Position numbers and translations under genes: made by a program. The notes under the pieces are model-generated. The model made no database searches. It was not told the origin of the DNA and saw only the letters and a list, made by a program, of their open reading frames with translations. Source: Deltaproteobacteria bacterium (lineage in GTDB: Bacteria > Desulfobacterota > Syntrophia > Syntrophales > UBA2192). From it: a stretch of DNA of 64,000 bases. The stretch covers positions 16,239 through 80,238 of the forward strand of contig JAAYEC010000075.1 of assembly GCA_012728915.1 (NCBI GenBank), written 5' to 3'. Below, piece by piece: positions 17,241 through 28,365 of the stretch (its first letter is position 1; the number at the start of each line of letters is the position of its first letter).

Positions 17241-17915
17241 TCATGTCTGTGCCGTTCGCCGTTGCGGTCCGGCCTTTGCTACGCTTCGCCGGCCGGCTGG
17301 TTTTCCCCTGCCGGTCGCGGCCGCATGCTTCCTGAGCGTGCCCCTGACGAACAGGCGGACAAACTCGGCCGCGAACCGCTCCCGGCGGCGCAGGTCCGCC
17401 CTCTCCTCGAAAAAGAAACTCAGTCCGTGCACGTCGGCAAAGAGGGCGCCGAGGAACGCCCGGGCGGCATGATCGGCGTCGAAATCGAGGAGAATGCCCC
17501 GCTGCTGCAGGCGGCGGAAATAGTCGGCCAGAATGCCGAACACCTCTCCGAGAATTCCCCGGAAGATGTCCCTCACCGGTGCGGGGTAGGAAAGCCGCTC
17601 GGCCAGCATGATCCGGATCAGGTCGCGGCGCTCGTCGAGGGTCGACAGGAAATGCCGCGCGATCGCCAGGAGCGTCTCCTCGTAGCCGGCCCCTTCCAGC
17701 CGGGGAAGGATCCCTTTCATCGTCGGCAGGAAGGAGTAAACCCGGATCACCTCCCCGAAGAGCTTCTCCTTCGAGCCGAAATGACGGAACAGGGTCACCT
17801 CGGCGACCCCGGCCTCCCCTGCGATCCGGCGCGTGGTGGCGCCCAGGAAGCCCCTCTGCGAGAAGAGCCGGAGCGCGGCGGCCAGAATGGTTTCCCGTGT
17901 TGGTTCTGCTTTCAT
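17241..17915 (-). CDS. TetR/AcrR-family regulator of the export operon
   Basis: 224 aa from ATG 17915; a GTG four codons upstream is possible. The N-terminal HTH is typical: 'RETILAAALRLFSQRGFLGA', 'TRRIAGEAGVAEVTLFRHFG', 'SKEKLF'. The remaining helical ligand-binding domain is variable. The gene leads the export operon, and a candidate operator overlaps its own promoter, so autoregulation plus control of the efflux genes is likely. The C-terminus is Arg/Lys/Ala-rich and looks disordered. The effector is unknown. Confidence 0.88.
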   Translation of the reverse strand: MKAEPTRETILAAALRLFSQRGFLGATTRRIAGEAGVAEVTLFRHFGSKEKLFGEVIRVYSFLPTMKGILPRLEGAGYEETLLAIARHFLSTLDERRDLIRIMLAERLSYPAPVRDIFRGILGEVFGILADYFRRLQQRGILLDFDADHAARAFLGALFADVHGLSFFFEERADLRRRERFAAEFVRLFVRGTLRKHAAATGRGKPAGRRSVAKAGPQRRTAQT

Positions 17916-17957
17916 GTACGTATGCACTTACTTACATAAACGGGAATGACCTGTCAA
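17915..17957 (-). promoter_or_regulatory. TetR promoter with overlapping imperfect palindrome (candidate operator)
   Basis: Minus strand TTGACA (17957-17952), a 17-base spacer, TAAGTA (17934-17929). An imperfect palindrome TGTACGTAT-GCAC-TTACTTACA (plus strand 17915-17936; arms match 7 of 9) covers the -10 region and the start codon. No Shine-Dalgarno is visible, so the mRNA leader is very short. Confidence 0.5.
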
Positions 17958-18279
17958 GGAGAAGAATCGAGGGGCGGGGGGCGAAGGGGGGAACGGTGGA
18001 CAGGGGCCGGGGCTCGCGACGCACCGGCAGGCGGGCAGCCGTGGAAAACGGCGGGGCGACGACCGGCCCTGCGGTGCCGCGCACGGACCTTCCGGTTTGC
18101 CGTCCCCGATGAAGGCTGTGCCGGGAGATCCTCGATGCAGGCGGCTCTTCCCGGGGCCCTGCACTCGATCCTCCGACCTGATCGACGCGCGGTCCCGCGG
18201 CCGGCAGACCCCGCCCGCCGGCCTCTTTCCGGTTTTTTCCCCGCATCCTTCGGATCGCAGGCCCGCCGGAGACGGGATG
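17958..18279. other. non-coding gap, nothing recognised
   Basis: About 320 bp of very GC-rich sequence between the signalling operon's last gene and the tetR promoter. Open frames here lack ribosome sites and family resemblance. No clear terminator for the STAS gene was found. Confidence 0.5.
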
Positions 18280-18582
18280 TCACTCCTTGATGTCGAAGTG
18301 TCGGTCGAGACGCATGGTCTTCAGCAGGCCCAGGATCTCCTTGGACACGTTGACAATCGCGAGCCGTCCCTGTTTCTTCTTGAGCGAGTTGTGGGCCGCG
18401 ATCAGCACCCCGAGACCGATGGAGTCGATCATCTGCACTCTCGCCAGGTCGATGGTCACGTCCGTGACGCCCTCTTCGATGAGAGACCACAGGTTGCGTC
18501 GCAGCTCCTGGGCATAGGAGGCGACGACGTCCCTCCCGGGGGCGATGAGCGTTTGCTTTTCGTTCTGGATGACCTGTTCCAT
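18280..18582 (-). CDS. STAS-domain anti-sigma-factor antagonist (RsbV/SpoIIAA-like)
   Basis: 100 aa from ATG 18582, with AGGAGG 5 bases upstream. Single STAS domain: 'VTDVTIDLARVQMIDSIGLG' with the conserved phosphorylatable Ser in 'MIDSIGLGVL'. In partner switching it is phosphorylated by a serine kinase (encoded just upstream) and dephosphorylated by a PP2C phosphatase (19092-20243). Last gene of the signalling operon. No sigma factor is encoded nearby, so the final target is unknown. Confidence 0.9.
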   Translation of the reverse strand: MEQVIQNEKQTLIAPGRDVVASYAQELRRNLWSLIEEGVTDVTIDLARVQMIDSIGLGVLIAAHNSLKKKQGRLAIVNVSKEILGLLKTMRLDRHFDIKE

Positions 18583-18636
18583 GAAACCTCCTGTTGATTC
18601 GATAGGCTTGATGAGCATGATACGGGACCCGCCGCG

Positions 18637-19056
18637 TCAGTCACGCTTCCAGTAGACGGCAAGCCGGTTTCCCTTCTCGTTGTACTGAAATCCGGAGGAG
18701 TAGAGCGTCATGATGGCCGTCCCCCGGCCGGATTCGGACGTGATGTCGGGGATGTCGGCCGTCTGGCTCTTCCAGTCGAAGCCGTCGCCGTCATCCTCCA
18801 CCTCCATGGTGAGCCCTCCCGGGTCTAGCCGCAGGCTGTAGCGGATGCGGGAGTCCTCTTCGTGGCGGCTCCCGTAGAGCACCGCATTGGTCAGGGCCTC
18901 GCGCATGATGAGCAGGACTCCGAAGGCGTCGATTCCCGCGCCGTTTTCCGCGAGGAAGCGCTCGGTCTCTCGGCCTGCCTCGTCGATGTAGCGGAGTTTC
19001 GGCGCAAGAAAGACCTCCAATCCTTCCGGCGCCCGGCTGACCTCGAAACCGTCCAT
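18637..19056 (-). CDS. anti-sigma-factor-type serine kinase (RsbW-like HATPase)
   Basis: 139 aa from ATG 19056 (AGGGG 5 bases upstream). GHKL ATPase fold of the RsbW/SpoIIAB group: N-box 'IMREALTNAVLYGS', 'EVEDDGDGFDWKS' and 'ESGRGTAIMTLYSS' (G-boxes). Predicted to phosphorylate the STAS protein encoded next and to sequester a partner protein. Lies 35 bp downstream of the REC-PP2C gene. Confidence 0.88.
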   Translation of the reverse strand: MDGFEVSRAPEGLEVFLAPKLRYIDEAGRETERFLAENGAGIDAFGVLLIMREALTNAVLYGSRHEEDSRIRYSLRLDPGGLTMEVEDDGDGFDWKSQTADIPDITSESGRGTAIMTLYSSGFQYNEKGNRLAVYWKRD

Positions 19057-19091
19057 GATTCCCCTTCCGTGCAAAATTCAGTCCGCGGCGC

Positions 19092-20243
19092 TCACACCTC
19101 CACGCCGAGCAGCAGCACGTCGTCCTGCATGCGTCCCCGGTCCGGGCAGATCAGGGACACGATCTCGTCAACGGCCCTCCCGATCGGCTGCTCCCGCGTC
19201 TCGGCGCAGCAGGCCATGAGCGCGTCGATCCCCTCCTCGCGGCCCCGCGGGTCGTCGCCGAAGACCTCGAGCAGGCCGTCGGTGAAGAGAAAGAACCGCT
19301 CCCCCGCGCAGACCGGCATGCGGAGAGGCTCGAAGAGGACATCCTCGAAGACGCCCAGGATGTCGCCCTCGGCGGCCAGCGTCCGGATCTCGCCCGCCCG
19401 GGACAGGTGGATCACCGGGAGGTGCCCGGCATTGACGACGGTGAGCTCCGAGCGTCCCCGGTCGAGCCGCGCGTAGACGCCGGTCAGGTGTTCGCCGTTC
19501 TTCATGAGGCTCGTGAACACGCGGTTGATGACCTGCATCGTCTCCTGGGGCGGGATCTGCGGCCCCGTGTTCTGGCTGATCAGGGCCTTGAGCGCGAAGG
19601 TGTTGTAGGAGGTGCGGATGTCATGACCACTGAAATCGGCGGCGAAATAGCCGAAGGCTCCCTCCCCCAGGGGAAAGACGTCATAAAAGTCTCCGCCCGC
19701 CTCGATGATGGGCGTGTAGCTCACGCCGAACACCGCCTCGGGAAACTCCACCGGCCGCGTCAGGATCGCCTGCTGGGCCTCGTGGACCTGCCTGAGCTTG
19801 GCCGCCTGCAACTCGATGATGCCCCGGTAGGTATCCCGCGTCTCGAGGTGCCGGCCCACCCTCGCGAGGACCTCCTTCTTGTCGAAGGGCTTGGTCATGT
19901 AATCCACGGCCCCGAGGGTCAGACCCGTCACCTTGCTCTCCGTGTCCGTCTTGGCCGACAGGAACACGACGGGGATGTGGGCCGTCTGCGGGTCCTTCTT
20001 GAGTTTTTCGCAGGATTCGAACCCGCTCTCCCCGGGCATCATGATGTCCAGGAGGATCAGGTCCGGAAGACGGCTGGCGGCCAGCTTCCTTCCCTCGGGC
20101 CCGTTTTCGGCCGCGAGCGTCCGGTAGCCGCCGGCGTCCAGGATCTTTTCGAGCAGCCGGATGTTGACGGGGTGATCGTCGACGATCAGGATGGTCCCCT
20201 TCCGCCCGTCGGCCGGACTGTTCTTGTCGGGTTGTGTCGACAT
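19092..20243 (-). CDS. response regulator with PP2C-type phosphatase output (RsbU/RssB-like)
   Basis: 383 aa. Receiver domain (about 17-130): acidic pocket 'LIVDDHP', phosphoacceptor in 'LPDLILLDIMMPGESGFE', Lys in 'MTKPFDKKE'. A short coiled-coil linker leads to a SpoIIE/PP2C domain (about 175-383) with metal-binding motifs 'EAGGDFYDVFPLG', 'FFLFTDGLLEVFGD' and 'QDDVLLLGV'. It should convert phosphorylation from the upstream kinases into dephosphorylation of the STAS protein, joining a His-Asp relay to a partner switch. Confidence 0.92.
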   Translation of the reverse strand: MSTQPDKNSPADGRKGTILIVDDHPVNIRLLEKILDAGGYRTLAAENGPEGRKLAASRLPDLILLDIMMPGESGFESCEKLKKDPQTAHIPVVFLSAKTDTESKVTGLTLGAVDYMTKPFDKKEVLARVGRHLETRDTYRGIIELQAAKLRQVHEAQQAILTRPVEFPEAVFGVSYTPIIEAGGDFYDVFPLGEGAFGYFAADFSGHDIRTSYNTFALKALISQNTGPQIPPQETMQVINRVFTSLMKNGEHLTGVYARLDRGRSELTVVNAGHLPVIHLSRAGEIRTLAAEGDILGVFEDVLFEPLRMPVCAGERFFLFTDGLLEVFGDDPRGREEGIDALMACCAETREQPIGRAVDEIVSLICPDRGRMQDDVLLLGVEV

Positions 20244-20267
20244 GCTCTGTTCCTTTTCGGGATGGGG

Positions 20268-22235
20268 TCACGCCCCCCCGTTGCCTTTTTTCTCCACCCC
20301 GTTGCCGGCCAGAACCGCTTTGATGCTGCGCGAGAGCTGCTCGAGGTTGAAGGGCTTCTGGATGAAGCCGTTGCAGCCCCGGGAGAGGATCTGGGTGGCT
20401 TCCCCGTCGATGCTGTACCCCGACAGCAGGAGCACCTTCACCGAGGGATTGATCGACTTGATCCGGTCGTAGGCCTGCCCCCCGCCCATCCTGGGCATGA
20501 CGATATCCAACAGGACGAGGTCGATCTCGTCGCTGCGGCCCCGGTAGATCTCGACGGCCTCCTCGCCGTCGCGCGCCGTGATGACCCGGTACCCCATGGT
20601 CTGCAGGAGGTCTCGGCCGATGTCGAGCATCATCTGCTCGTCGTCGACGAGCAGGATCGTTTCGCTGCCGCGCTTGATCGTCTCGGTGACCTCGGGGCTG
20701 CCCTGCGCGACGGGCTTGTCCGTGGCGGCCAGGTAGATCCGGAACGTTGTGCCCTTGCCCTTCTGCGACTCCACGTCGATGAAGCCGCCGTGCCCCTTGA
20801 CGATCCCGTACACGGAGGCCAGGCCGAGCCCCGTCCCACGCCCCATCTCCTTGGTCGTGAAGAAGGGCTCGAAGAGCCGCCCCATGGTCTTCTGGTCCAT
20901 GCCCATGCCGCTGTCCGCCACCGTGATCAGCACATAGTTGCCCGGCTTGGGGTTGTAGAGCTTTCCCTTCATGGCATGATGGTCCGTGTTGACCGTCCGG
21001 ACAACGAGGTTCCCTCCTCTCGGCATGGCGTCGGCGGCATTGACGAAGAGGTTCATGAGAACCTGCTCGAGCTGCCCGGCGTCGGCCTCGATGGCGTAGA
21101 GGTCGCGGGCCAGTTCCTGGTGGATGAGGATCTCCTTCCGGGTGCGGTTGAAGGTCTCGCAGGCCTCCTCGACGAGCCGGTTGAGGTCCAGGGGCTTCAC
21201 CTCGTAGCGTCCCTTCCGGGCGTAGCCCAGGAGCTGGGACGTAAGCCGCGATCCGCTCTGGACCTGTTTCTCGACGCTCTTGAGCCGTTCGTAGAAGGGG
21301 TGCTTTGGATCGAGCTCGTAGAGCATCAGCGAGATGTTTCCCTGGATGACCATGAGGAGGTTATTGAAGTCGTGCGCGATGCCGCCGGCCAGCGTCCCCA
21401 CGGCCTCCATCCGCTGGGCGTGGTGGAACTGGGCCTCGATACGGCGGTGCTCGCTGACATCCTCGAGCACCATGATGAGGGTCCGCTTCATGTCGTCGCG
21501 GATCGGCAGCAGCTTGATCATGAACTCGCGGTCGTTGAACTTCACCGGGCTGTCCGCCGCCGCCATATTCGCCTCGGCCGCCACACGGTCGATCATCTCC
21601 CGCACGAGGAGCTTGTCTTTCGCGTCGAACAGGGCGAGCACGCTCGAGGCCAGCAGGCGCTCCTCCGGGATGCCGGTGAGCGAGATGGCCGTGGGGTTGG
21701 CATAGACGATGCGGCCCCCCGGGGTAATCTCGAGGATTCCCTCGGAGAGGCTGCCCAGGACGACCTCGAAGTGCTTCCAGATGGTGAGCAGCTCCTTCGT
21801 GATCTGGCGCGAGTAGAGGTTCTCGGCGCCCAGGATCCTCTCCGGCACGTCCTGCGTGCGCCTGTGCTCGGCGTTGTGCAGCGCAGCGGTCACGTACTGG
21901 CCCATCTTGTCCAGCGGCCCCTTGGCGATGCAGGCGTTGGCCCCGATGGCCCGGAAGTCGATCTGCTCCTCGGCGGCGGCGGCCGACAGGATGATGAGGT
22001 AGGTCTGCTGCATCTCGGGCATGGCCCGGATGATCTGGCAGAGCTTTTTGCCGTCGATGTTGGGCATGATCAGGTCGACGAAGATGATGTCCGGGCGCCA
22101 GTTCTCCAGGAGGTCCAGGGCGTGCAGGCCGTCTTCCGAGGTGCGGACTTCGTGCCCGTCTTTGCCGAGAAACTTGGACATGTACTCCAGGATGATCGGG
22201 TGGTTGTCCACGACGAGGATCTTTTTCTTCTTCAT
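20268..22235 (-). CDS. hybrid histidine kinase REC-PAS-HisKA-HATPase-REC
   Basis: 655 aa from ATG 22235, which overlaps the GGDEF stop codon (ATGA) and has AAAGGA 8 bases upstream. N-terminal receiver 'KKKILVVDNHPIILEYMSKF' with Asp in 'PDIIFVDLIMPNIDGK'. PAS (about 145-250). HisKA H-box 'GTLAGGIAHDFNNLLMVIQG'. N-box 'QVLMNLFVNAADAMPRGGN' and G-boxes 'VADSGMGMDQ' and 'GRGTGLGLASVYGIVKGHGG'. C-terminal receiver 'ETILLVDDEQMMLDIGRDLL' with Asp in 'DLVLLDIVMPRMGG'. No transmembrane segment, so cytoplasmic. Likely feeds the REC-PP2C protein encoded next. Confidence 0.92.
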   Translation of the reverse strand: MKKKKILVVDNHPIILEYMSKFLGKDGHEVRTSEDGLHALDLLENWRPDIIFVDLIMPNIDGKKLCQIIRAMPEMQQTYLIILSAAAAEEQIDFRAIGANACIAKGPLDKMGQYVTAALHNAEHRRTQDVPERILGAENLYSRQITKELLTIWKHFEVVLGSLSEGILEITPGGRIVYANPTAISLTGIPEERLLASSVLALFDAKDKLLVREMIDRVAAEANMAAADSPVKFNDREFMIKLLPIRDDMKRTLIMVLEDVSEHRRIEAQFHHAQRMEAVGTLAGGIAHDFNNLLMVIQGNISLMLYELDPKHPFYERLKSVEKQVQSGSRLTSQLLGYARKGRYEVKPLDLNRLVEEACETFNRTRKEILIHQELARDLYAIEADAGQLEQVLMNLFVNAADAMPRGGNLVVRTVNTDHHAMKGKLYNPKPGNYVLITVADSGMGMDQKTMGRLFEPFFTTKEMGRGTGLGLASVYGIVKGHGGFIDVESQKGKGTTFRIYLAATDKPVAQGSPEVTETIKRGSETILLVDDEQMMLDIGRDLLQTMGYRVITARDGEEAVEIYRGRSDEIDLVLLDIVMPRMGGGQAYDRIKSINPSVKVLLLSGYSIDGEATQILSRGCNGFIQKPFNLEQLSRSIKAVLAGNGVEKKGNGGA

Positions 22236-23200
22236 GCCGTGCATCCTTTCGCCGCCGGGCGCCGGGCTGCCGCGCCCCGTACCGTGTTTCGCCCGTCCCG
22301 CTTGGCCTGGTACAGGCACCCGTCGGCCTGCTCCATCAGCTGGTCGAGGGTGATCGGTCCGGCCTGCTGCGCCGGCTGGTAGACGGCGACCCCGAAGCTC
22401 GCCGTGATGCAGGATTCCCCTTCCTTCAGCTTGAAGGGGGTTTCCTCCACGAGCTGGCGCAGCCGCTCTGCCACGACACAGGCGGGGGGCAGGTCCGTCT
22501 CCGGCAGGACGATGAGAAATTCCTCTCCGCCGTAACGAACCACCCAGTCGACGTCGACGCGGATGGAACCCGCCATCCGGCACGCAAAGTCCCTGAGGAC
22601 CTCGTCGCCGGCCCGGTGGCCGTGCCGGTCGTTCACGCTCTTGAAGTGATCGATGTCGCACATGATGAGCGACAGGGGATGACCGTATCGCCGGGAACGC
22701 TTGAGCTCCTGGGGGAGACGCTCCATGAGGTACACCCGGTTGAAGACCCCCGTGAGCGGGTCCCGGATGGACAGGGCGCGCACTTCCTCGTTCGTCATCC
22801 GCAGCGACCGATCGAGATCGATGATCCGCCGCGCCGCCCCGACGCTGGCCGACAGCTCGGCCCCGTCGACCGGCTGCACCAGGACGGCATCCGCCCCGGC
22901 CGCCAGCCCCTCGAGGACCGGGGATTTGCACCTGCCCCGTGCCAGGATCAGAATGTAGACGTAGGCGCCGGCCCGGCGGGCGCGGATGGCGCGGCACAGA
23001 TCGTACTCCGTCATGCCGGCCAGGCGGCCCCCCGCAATCACGAGGGCAAAGACCCCTTTCTCCATGGCGGCAAGGGCCTCGGGGCCGCTGGCTACGGCCA
23101 CGACTCGTCGGTATCCCGCGCGGGCAAGGGTCTTCACCAGGAACCCCCGCTGGGCGGAGTCGCCCACGGCAATCAGGATGGACACGTCCTGTTCGTTCAT
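22232..23200 (-). CDS. diguanylate cyclase with degenerate receiver domain
   Basis: 322 aa. C-terminal GGDEF domain (about 145-305) with 'RDPLTGVFNRVYLMERL' and an active 'VRYGGEEFLIVLPETD', so it should make c-di-GMP from GTP. The N-terminal receiver-like domain lacks the phosphoacceptor: the Asp site reads 'FALVIAGGRLAGM', and the acidic pair is 'LIAVGDS'. It therefore probably responds by protein contact, not phosphorylation. It lies between the HPt and the second hybrid kinase and overlaps the latter by 4 bases. Confidence 0.9.
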   Translation of the reverse strand: MNEQDVSILIAVGDSAQRGFLVKTLARAGYRRVVAVASGPEALAAMEKGVFALVIAGGRLAGMTEYDLCRAIRARRAGAYVYILILARGRCKSPVLEGLAAGADAVLVQPVDGAELSASVGAARRIIDLDRSLRMTNEEVRALSIRDPLTGVFNRVYLMERLPQELKRSRRYGHPLSLIMCDIDHFKSVNDRHGHRAGDEVLRDFACRMAGSIRVDVDWVVRYGGEEFLIVLPETDLPPACVVAERLRQLVEETPFKLKEGESCITASFGVAVYQPAQQAGPITLDQLMEQADGCLYQAKRDGRNTVRGAAARRPAAKGCTA

Positions 23201-23239
23201 TCCCCTGCCCTGCCGGGGGATCGCGCCCCCGGACGGTCC

Positions 23240-23560
23240 TCAGTTGCGCCCGAGGGCCGCGGCGATCGAGGCGAGCTTGCGCTCCAACTCCCCGATCGCA
23301 TCGGCTGCGCCGTCGAGCCTCTGCACACGGGCGTCCTTCTCCACGCGCGCGGCGATTTCACAGATGTCGCTGAACCCCAGGTTGGCCGAAGCCCCCTTGA
23401 GGGAGTGGGCGGACATGACGACGCCCTGGCAGTTCCGGTTTGCAACCGCCTCGCGCAGCCTGTCCAGATCCGATTCGCCCACGCTGACGAACAGTTCAAG
23501 CATTTCCCGGAAGTCCTGCTCGTCGAGCCCGATCGTCTCCGCCATCTCACTGAAATTCAT
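23240..23560 (-). CDS. histidine phosphotransfer (HPt) protein
   Basis: 106 aa single HPt domain. The phosphorylatable His lies in 'SAHSLKGASANLGFSDICEI', preceded by 'MLELFVSVGESDLDRLREAV'. It should shuttle phosphate between the receiver of the large hybrid kinase (23645-26524) and receivers of the downstream genes. Stand-alone HPt directly after a hybrid kinase is a standard phosphorelay arrangement. Confidence 0.92.
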   Translation of the reverse strand: MNFSEMAETIGLDEQDFREMLELFVSVGESDLDRLREAVANRNCQGVVMSAHSLKGASANLGFSDICEIAARVEKDARVQRLDGAADAIGELERKLASIAAALGRN

Positions 23561-23604
23561 CTCTTGCCTCTTTCGATTCGTTTCTCCTATCGGTCCGGCG
23601 GCCC

Positions 23605-23644
23605 GGCCTGCTTTGCCTTTCGCCTTTTGCCCTTAGCCTTTCGC

Positions 23645-23650
<6 letters not shown>
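23605..23650 (-). repeat. AAGGC-type degenerate repeat array straddling the hybrid-kinase stop codon
   Basis: Minus strand: TAGGCGAAAGGCTAAGGGCA then AAAGGCGAAAGGCAAAGCAGG. The first unit contains the TAG stop of the kinase gene (23647-23645). Confidence 0.65.
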
Positions 23651-26524
<2,874 letters not shown>

Positions 26525-26717
26525 TCTCCCGTCCTGGTTGCGTCGTGAAGAGGAGGGAACGGCCGGGGGCGATTCCCTCCCCCCAGCAGGCCGTACGCAC
26601 CTCACCGCCAAGATGGCGATGCACGAAACATACCAGGGAAACGGCAGCTCCTCGCTGCTGCAGCCTTTATGCAATTCCCTTTTTGTGTTAACAGGATGGG
26701 CGCGGAGGAAGAATCCC
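26525..26717. other. divergent intergenic region, no clear promoter
   Basis: 193 bp between the divergent hybrid kinase and BASS transporter genes. I saw no convincing -35/-10 pair on either strand. Ribosome sites are visible for both genes. Confidence 0.4.
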
Positions 26718-27713
26718 ATGCCCTGGAACATCCTTGCCCGGCTCAGCGGCCTGCTCGTCTGGGCGATCCCGGCCATGATGGCGCTCGGGTTTGCGGCGGG
26801 GCTCGTCGTGGACGCAGCCCCTCTCAAGGGCTTGATCGTGCCTTTCACCTTCCTGATGGTCTACCCCATGATGGTGACCCTGAGGGTGCGCAAAGTCCTC
26901 GAGGGGGGCGACGGGAGGCTGCAGTGGGTTTCGCAGATCGTCAACTTCGGCCTCATCCCCTTCCTGGCCTACGGGGCGGGCCGGTTTTTCCTGCCCGACC
27001 ACCCCTACATGGTCCTCGGCTTCCTGCTTGCGGGCCTCGTGCCCACCAGCGGGATGACGATTTCCTGGACGGGGTTCGCGAGGGGAAACATCGAGGCGGC
27101 GGTGAAGATGACGGTCATCGGGCTGACCCTGGGGTCGCTGGCCACGCCGTTCTACGTGAAGGCCCTCCTGGGGGCGCGGGTGGAGGTCGATCTGGCGGCC
27201 GTGGCATCCCAGATCGGCCTCATCGTCTTCCTGCCCATGGCAGCCGGGCATGTGACGCAGCAGGCCCTCGTCCGCCGGCACGGCCGGCAGGCCTTCCAGT
27301 CGGTGTGGGCGCCGCGCTTCCCCGGCCTCTCGACCCTGGGCGTGCTGGGAATCGTCTTCATCGCCCTCGCGCTCAAGGCGAAGGACATCGCGGCCTCGCC
27401 CGGGCTTCTCGTCAGGCTCCTCATCCCGCTCGTGATGGTCTACGGGGTCAACTACGGTCTGAGCACGCTTGTCGGCAGGGCGTTTTTTTCGCGCGGCGAC
27501 GCCGTCGCCCTCGTCTACGGCACGGTGATGCGCAACCTCTCCATCGCCCTGGCCGTCGCAATGAACGCCTTCGGCGCTGCGGGCGCCGAGGCGGCGCTCG
27601 TCATCGCCATGGCCTACATCGTCCAGGTGCAATCGGCGGCGTGGTATGTTAGAGTGACGGACCGCGTGTTCGGTCGCCCCGCGCCCAGGACAGGGCCGGC
27701 CGGGGCGTCGTGA
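26718..27713 (+). CDS. bile-acid:sodium-symporter / ACR3-like (BART superfamily) transporter
   Basis: 331 aa integral membrane protein with about ten helices, from ATG 26718 (GGAGG about 9 bases upstream). SBF/ACR3-type features: 'LLAGLVPTSGMTISWTGFAR' (crossover region with Pro), 'GNIEAAVKMTVIGLTLGSLA', and 'RNLSIALAVAMNAFGAAGAE' (second crossover). No cysteine is present, including at the ACR3 TM4 position, so arsenite export is doubtful. Substrate unknown. Followed 46 bp later by maf. Confidence 0.75.
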   Translation: MPWNILARLSGLLVWAIPAMMALGFAAGLVVDAAPLKGLIVPFTFLMVYPMMVTLRVRKVLEGGDGRLQWVSQIVNFGLIPFLAYGAGRFFLPDHPYMVLGFLLAGLVPTSGMTISWTGFARGNIEAAVKMTVIGLTLGSLATPFYVKALLGARVEVDLAAVASQIGLIVFLPMAAGHVTQQALVRRHGRQAFQSVWAPRFPGLSTLGVLGIVFIALALKAKDIAASPGLLVRLLIPLVMVYGVNYGLSTLVGRAFFSRGDAVALVYGTVMRNLSIALAVAMNAFGAAGAEAALVIAMAYIVQVQSAAWYVRVTDRVFGRPAPRTGPAGAS

Positions 27714-27759
27714 GAAAACCCGGGGGGTGCAGCATGCAAAGACAGGGGCAACGCCGTTC

Positions 27760-28365
27760 ATGAAGACCCCGGAACTGATCCTGGCCTCGGCCTCCCCCCG
27801 CCGCAGGGAGATGCTGCGGATGCTGGGCGTCGAGTTCACCGTCCTGCAGAGCAGCGTGGACGAGAACCCGCATGCGGGCGAGTCCCCGGAAGCCTACGCC
27901 CTGCGGCTCTCCGAGGCGAAGGCCAGGGCCGTCGCAGCGCTGCGGCCCGGCCGCTGGGTCCTGGGGGCGGACACGATCGTGACGATCGACGGCGAGCTGC
28001 TGGGCAAGCCCCGCACCCCGGAGGAGGCGCGCCGCATGATCCGCAGGCTGAGCGGGCGGGCGCACACGGTCATCACCGCCTTCACCCTGTTCAACAGCGG
28101 ACGGAACCGTCCCATCCGCAGGGCCGTCTCGTCGCAGGTGGTTTTCAAGGAGATCCCCGACGACGAGTTGGAGTGGTACGTGTCGACCGACGAACCCTAC
28201 GACAAGGCCGGCGGGTATGCCGTCCAGGGCAAGGCCGCCCTGTTCGTCTCCGAGGTTCACGGCTCCTGGAGCAGCGTCGTGGGGCTGCCGCTTTGCGAAG
28301 TCGTCGAGGCGCTGAAAGGTCTGGGTCTGGCGGATTTCACCGGGAGGGGTCCATGTCCGACGTGA
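27760..28365 (+). CDS. maf: Maf-family nucleoside triphosphate pyrophosphatase
   Basis: 201 aa from ATG 27760; an in-frame GTG at 27727 would add 11 residues. Family motifs: 'LILASASPRRREMLRMLG' (substrate loop), 'VLGADTIVTIDGELLGKP' (catalytic Asp) and 'DKAGGYAVQGKAALFV'. Hydrolyses non-canonical or modified nucleotides (dTTP/UTP or m7GTP types), which keeps them out of nucleic acids. Overlaps yggS by 13 bases. Confidence 0.93.
   Translation: MKTPELILASASPRRREMLRMLGVEFTVLQSSVDENPHAGESPEAYALRLSEAKARAVAALRPGRWVLGADTIVTIDGELLGKPRTPEEARRMIRRLSGRAHTVITAFTLFNSGRNRPIRRAVSSQVVFKEIPDDELEWYVSTDEPYDKAGGYAVQGKAALFVSEVHGSWSSVVGLPLCEVVEALKGLGLADFTGRGPCPT

Noticed and set aside
19407..22382. Nearly 1,000-codon open frame on the plus strand opposite the signalling genes
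   Set aside because: Composition is an antisense shadow (Asp/His/Val/Gly-rich), while the minus strand encodes clear REC, HisKA and GGDEF domains.
26718..27713. Arsenite exporter ACR3 assignment for the BASS-type transporter
   Set aside because: No Cys at the conserved ACR3 position (none in the protein) and no ars genes nearby; only the superfamily is supported.
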